42,084 nucleotides of DNA, taken from Bacillota bacterium. GTDB taxonomy: Bacteria > Bacillota > Clostridia > Christensenellales > UBA3700. Positions 38,569-42,084 of the stretch are shown here, piece after piece. The DNA lies in NCBI GenBank assembly GCA_023396095.1, contig JAEWXG010000005.1, positions 1-42,084 of the forward strand, read 5' to 3'. Each line of letters begins with the position of its first letter. Within the stretch, counting starts at the first letter, position 1. The translations under genes were made by a program, and so were the position numbers. Below the pieces are notes generated by a model. It saw nothing but the letters and a program-made list of their open reading frames with translations, made no database searches and had not been told where the DNA came from.

Positions 38569-41091
38569 CTATGATGAACATACCTCACACTCTTCAACTT
38601 CGAGTGATTTGCTTCTAATGTAATAAAGCGTTTTCACCCCGTTTTCCCAAGCATAAATGTATAAATTTAATATTTGTTTCATTGTAAAATTGTTTGTTAT
38701 ATAAATATTCATTGATTGAGCTTGGTCAATGTGTCTCTGTCTAACACCACAAGCTTTAATGCTTACTTTTTGATCGATTAGGTGAGCATTTTTATATAAC
38801 CAAAATGTTTCTTTTGTTAAGTCTGGAGCTACTCTTGGAATTATTGCTCCTTTCTTTTCTTCTAGAAAATATCTATTCATTATTGGATCAATTCCTGCAG
38901 ATGTTCCTGCTAAAATTGATGTCGAACTTGTTGGAGCAATAGCCAATAAATATCCGTTTCTTAAACCGTTGTTCATAACGTCATTTTTCAATTCTTTCCA
39001 CTTCTCTGTCGTATATTTTCTCTTTTCGAAATATTTTCCATTTTCCCAATCTGATCCTTTAATTTGTGAGTAGGCTCCTTTTTCTTTTGCCAAGTCACAA
39101 CTTGCCTGTATTGTATAATAGTTAATCTTTTCAAAAAGTTTATCTATAAAAGTAATATGTTCTTCACTTTCCCAGTGGATGCCATTTTTCGCTAGCATAT
39201 GATGGTATCCGCTAACACCTAGCCCTATAGGCCTAAATTTTTTATTTGTTATTTGAGCATATTTTATTGGATAAAAATTTAAATCAATTACATTATCTAA
39301 AGCTCTTACCACCGTTCTTATAATATGTTTTAATTCGTTGTTATTATTAACATTAATGTTCCCTAAAACTAAAGAAGCTAAATTGCACACTACAAAATTG
39401 CCAGCTTGTGTTTTTTCTACAACAACTTCATTCCCGTCTACATTAATAATTTCTTTTTCTAATTGTTTTATTGGAGACATACTTTGAGCGATCTCTGTGC
39501 ACAAGTTGGAGCAATATATTATTCCTGCTTGAGGATTTGGATTATATTCGTTAACATAATCTCTATTAAAAATAAAAGGTGTTCCTGTCTCAACTGCAGA
39601 CTTAATCAACATTCTAACAATTTCTTTTACAGGAATTTCTCTTTTTACAATTCTTTTATCTCTTACGCAATCATAATATTTCTCTTTCCATTCCTCTCCA
39701 TAAAAATCTTCTAATGCATACCCCTTTACAACTTGTATTTCGTGCGGGCACATTAAACTCCATACCCCATCAATATTGTCTCTTGCCATTTCCCAAAACA
39801 AATTAGGCATACAAACGGCAGGAAAAACATCATGTGCTTTCGTTCTATCATCTCCATTTGTTGTTCTTAGTTGTAAAAACTCAGGAAGATCTCTATGCCA
39901 TGCATCTAAATAGACAGCAACAGCCCCCTGTCTCATTCCTAACTGATCCACCGCTACGGCTGTATCGTTTACTAATCTTATCCACCTAATAACACCGCCA
40001 GCAGCACCTTTAAATCCTCTTATGTCAGATCCAGCTGCTCGCACTTTCCCGAAATATAAGCCCATTCCTCCGCCCATTTTTGAGACTTTAGCAAAATTGG
40101 TTATACTTCTATATATTCCCTCTAAAGAATCTGGAACAGTGTCAATAAAACAAGAGGATAATTGATGATAAGGTTTTCTTGAATTTGACATAGTTGGAGT
40201 CGCCATGGTGACTTTTAAAGAACTAAGTATTTCATAAAAATTAACAACAAATTCTCTTCTTTGTTCTTGCTTCTCATTCATTCCTAAATGCATGGCAATC
40301 CCCATAAACATTTCTTGTGGGGTCTCAATTGAATGTCCGTCTTTAGTCTTAATTACATATCTCGACAAGAGCATTCTTAAACTTGAATATGTTAATAAAT
40401 TGTTGTGTTTTTCGTTTAATTTTGACTCAAAAAAATCTATATCGTCCTTGCTATAATTTTGAAGAATATATTCACCATACAACCCTTCTTTAACCATATA
40501 TTGTATTTTCTCATAAAATCCTTCTATGTTTTTTTCAAACAAGAATTTTTTTAGTTCTGTTTTGAATTGAAGAAACATAAATCTAGAGGCAATAAATTCC
40601 CATTTTGGAGCTTCTTGACTTGTAAGCTCACAAGCTGCACTAATAAACATCACTAGTTTTTGCATGTCTTTTATGTTTTCTTTTTTGAACGATAAATATT
40701 TTTTATAAAGATTTTGCAAATCATATTCTTTTTCTACATAATCCTTTTCAATGTTTTTTAATATTTCCTTAACATCAATTTCTGCAAACTCATCCAAAAT
40801 AAGTTGCCTAGACTGTCTCTTCTTCGCCCTTTCTTCTCTATATAAAATAAAACTTTTACAAACCTCATAAAAGCCAGCTTCCATCAATTTTCTTTCAACA
40901 GCATCTTGTATATCTTCTACTGTATTTTTAATTGTTCCAAGTTCTATTTCTCTTGCTATTTCCCTCTCTATCTTATTTAAAACATTATCATCCCACTCTT
41001 TATTGACACTTTTAAATGCTCCTTTAATAGCGCTGATAATTTTTTCCCCATTATAATTTTGAGTGTTCCAATCTCTTTTTACAATTTTCAT
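38569..41091 (-). CDS. nrdA: ribonucleotide reductase alpha subunit, class I
   Basis: The 840-residue protein has an N-terminal ATP-cone (1-95, beginning MKIVKRDWNTQNYNGEKI), so overall activity is dATP-regulated. The barrel includes SSCFIDTVPDSL near 310, the catalytic NLCTEI near 530, and radical-transfer tyrosines LYYIRSKSL near the end. Redox cysteines are C835 and C838 (CEVC). AAAGGAGTT precedes the ATG. It is followed 8 nt later by nrdB. I see no clear NrdR box pair. Confidence 0.95.
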   Translation of the reverse strand: MKIVKRDWNTQNYNGEKIISAIKGAFKSVNKEWDDNVLNKIEREIAREIELGTIKNTVEDIQDAVERKLMEAGFYEVCKSFILYREERAKKRQSRQLILDEFAEIDVKEILKNIEKDYVEKEYDLQNLYKKYLSFKKENIKDMQKLVMFISAACELTSQEAPKWEFIASRFMFLQFKTELKKFLFEKNIEGFYEKIQYMVKEGLYGEYILQNYSKDDIDFFESKLNEKHNNLLTYSSLRMLLSRYVIKTKDGHSIETPQEMFMGIAMHLGMNEKQEQRREFVVNFYEILSSLKVTMATPTMSNSRKPYHQLSSCFIDTVPDSLEGIYRSITNFAKVSKMGGGMGLYFGKVRAAGSDIRGFKGAAGGVIRWIRLVNDTAVAVDQLGMRQGAVAVYLDAWHRDLPEFLQLRTTNGDDRTKAHDVFPAVCMPNLFWEMARDNIDGVWSLMCPHEIQVVKGYALEDFYGEEWKEKYYDCVRDKRIVKREIPVKEIVRMLIKSAVETGTPFIFNRDYVNEYNPNPQAGIIYCSNLCTEIAQSMSPIKQLEKEIINVDGNEVVVEKTQAGNFVVCNLASLVLGNINVNNNNELKHIIRTVVRALDNVIDLNFYPIKYAQITNKKFRPIGLGVSGYHHMLAKNGIHWESEEHITFIDKLFEKINYYTIQASCDLAKEKGAYSQIKGSDWENGKYFEKRKYTTEKWKELKNDVMNNGLRNGYLLAIAPTSSTSILAGTSAGIDPIMNRYFLEEKKGAIIPRVAPDLTKETFWLYKNAHLIDQKVSIKACGVRQRHIDQAQSMNIYITNNFTMKQILNLYIYAWENGVKTLYYIRSKSLEVEECEVCSS

Positions 41092-41455
41092 AAAAAACTC
41101 CTTTTGTAAAATCTTTTATAATTATACAGAAAAGATGTCTCTTTTTCCATAAAAAATCTAAAAAATAATAATTATTTTCATTTTTATTTTTTATAAAATA
41201 TTTTTAATGGTTATTGTTAATATAGTACTAAATATGTAATATATGTATGTGTATTTAAGTATAATACAAGCTTTTATACATACGAAATTGCATAGCGTAT
41301 TATTAAAGTTATCCATAAGCAAAACCTGGATTCTAACTTTTTCTTTCGGCAAAAAAACTATTACAACTTTCTTTAAACAAATTTTGCTTTAACTCACATT
41401 TCCTCTTCCAGTTTTTGCGAGCAGTATCAAAAGTCCCCATACTCTAGTATTTTTA
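41092..41455. other. Intergenic region between nrdA and tRNA-Ser(GCT)
   Basis: A TATAAT for nrdA lies about 30 nt upstream of its ATG on the minus strand (near 41122-41127), without a good -35. The rest is AT-rich with no open frame of note, and I see no NrdR boxes. Confidence 0.55.
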
Positions 41456-41484
41456 TTGCAAATCTATCAAACATGTTTTAAAAT
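41456..41484 (+). promoter_or_regulatory. tRNA-Ser(GCT) promoter
   Basis: TTGCAA (41456-41461), 17 bp, TAAAAT (41479-41484), 15 nt before the tRNA. Confidence 0.78.
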
Positions 41485-41499
41485 AAATAGGCACTATTT

Positions 41500-41591
41500 G
41501 GAGAAGTACCCAAGTGGTTGAAGGGGCTCCCCTGCTAAGGGAGTAGTACGCTTAAAACGTAGCCCGGGTTCAAATCCCGGTTTCTCCGCCA
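41500..41591 (+). tRNA. tRNA-Ser (anticodon GCT)
   Basis: The acceptor arms GGAGAAG and TTTCTCC pair with one G-T. The anticodon loop CTGCTAA lies between CTCCC and GGGAG. It has a long variable arm, T loop TTCAAAT and an encoded GCCA. It is 92 nt. Confidence 0.95.
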
Positions 41592-41596
41592 AGCGC

Positions 41597-41630
41597 AACT
41601 CGTTTGAACCCTTGAGGTTCAAGCGAGTTT
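41597..41630 (+). terminator. Terminator of tRNA-Ser(GCT)
   Basis: ACTCGTTTGAACC and GGTTCAAGCGAGT pair over 13 bp with one wobble around CTTGA, then TTTTTG. Confidence 0.87.
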
Positions 41631-41742
41631 TTGTTTTGTACGATAGGGCTTTTGTTTCCCGTTGTGTTCGGGCAGTTATCTGTTGCGGTTTTGCCGTTGC
41701 TCGCTATGTTGTTAAGGTGCGAAATAAGTTCTTCCGTGTCTT

Positions 41743-42084
41743 TGAGGTGAACCCAAAAAGTTGGACAATCCGGAAAGGAGGTTCAACAAATGCGTTTAGA
41801 TTATGATACAAGGTTAGAAATTTATTTAGAAAACAAATTAAAAGGGGAAAAAGCAGGTTTTCTTGCAAAAGAATATGGGGTTTCTGTTCAAACAGTTTAC
41901 CAAATCATACAGCAAGGTAATAATTTTAGTTATGATGTTTTTAATGAGAATATAGAAAAGAAATACCCTATTGATTTACAACACTCTGCCATTAAAAGAG
42001 TTTTAATAGATGATATTTCATTTAAGGAAGCAGCATTAGAGTTTTCAATTCATTCCACTTCTCTTTTAAGAAGTTGGGTTAATG
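41743..42084 (+). mobile_element. IS3-like insertion sequence, left end (truncated by window)
   Basis: TGAGGTGAACCC followed by AAAAAGTTGGACA (41743-41767) has the TG start and AAAAAGTTGGACA ending usual for left inverted repeats of IS3-family elements. A transposase orfA begins 22 nt further on. The right end is outside the window. Confidence 0.72.
41790..42084 (+). CDS. IS3-like transposase orfA (HTH protein), partial
   Basis: AAAGGAGG precedes the ATG at 41790. The 98 residues in view begin MRLDYDTRLEIYLENKLKG and hold two helix-turn-helix units: FLAKEYGVSVQTVYQII near 28-45 and EAALEFSIHSTSLLRSWV near 80-97. Such tandem HTH units are typical of the first frame of IS3-family transposases, which binds the inverted repeats. 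The catalytic DDE part would be in the second frame beyond the window. Confidence 0.75.
   Translation, partial: MRLDYDTRLEIYLENKLKGEKAGFLAKEYGVSVQTVYQIIQQGNNFSYDVFNENIEKKYPIDLQHSAIKRVLIDDISFKEAALEFSIHSTSLLRSWVN

Noticed and set aside
41612..41806. 64-codon plus-strand frame after tRNA-Ser(GCT)
   Set aside because: It starts in the tRNA terminator and crosses the IS boundary and its inverted repeat. It is a chance frame.

Overview
The window is AT-rich DNA (roughly 30-33% G+C by eye) from a bacterium that uses the standard bacterial code. TGA ends several genes, for example the ACT-domain gene at 19159 and the acyltransferase gene at 36693. Strong Shine-Dalgarno sites, a PyrR-type attenuator, class Ia-type nrdAB, a long-form pyrF and tRNA genes with encoded CCA all fit an uncultured low-GC Bacillota, probably a gut clostridium. 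The species cannot be named from this sequence.

Region 1, about 1-11.5 kb, is part of a conjugative or plasmid-like element, nearly all on the minus strand. It has a replication initiator with a duplicated N-terminal domain, ParA, a ribbon-helix-helix protein, a pilin-like protein, a VirB6-like membrane protein and a truncated VirB4-like ATPase. It also holds a cargo run of small genes, with two DUF3310 paralogues, two zinc-ribbon paralogues and an 11-residue-repeat protein. One plus-strand lipoprotein is an exception. The cargo part carries two unexplained intergenic signals. The first is clusters of the 9-mer TGTAWTACA spaced 11-12 bp apart. The second is a three-copy leader that can fold as an H-type pseudoknot just upstream of Shine-Dalgarno sites. 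No relaxase or integrase is in view.

Region 2, 11.5-13 kb, holds an HTH-Fic gene with a dyad operator over its promoter, a small downstream gene, and tRNA-Arg(ACG) with its own terminator. Its codon use is more GC-rich than its surroundings, so it looks acquired.

Region 3, 13-32.5 kb, is chromosomal core. It has a GPH-type transporter, a hemolysin III protein, a BaiN/YhiN-like flavoprotein, typA-ACT-UPF0210, and a seven-gene pyrimidine operon (pyrB-pyrC-pyrF-carB-pyrK-pyrD-pyrE). A canonical promoter and a complete PyrR attenuator precede pyrB. carA is absent from the operon. A membrane protein gene and the cysteine genes cysE-cysS follow.

Region 4, 32.6-36.4 kb, is a small island between tRNA-Arg(CCT) and a degenerate second copy of the 3-prime half of that tRNA plus its terminator. 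It carries small unknown genes, the wreck of a gene with a HEPN-like motif, and a tight hipB-hipA-NERD nuclease operon. Region 5, 36.6-42 kb, has tRNA-Ser(GGA), a DUF1624-type acyltransferase gene, nrdB, nrdA, tRNA-Ser(GCT), and the left end of an IS3-like insertion sequence that runs off the window.
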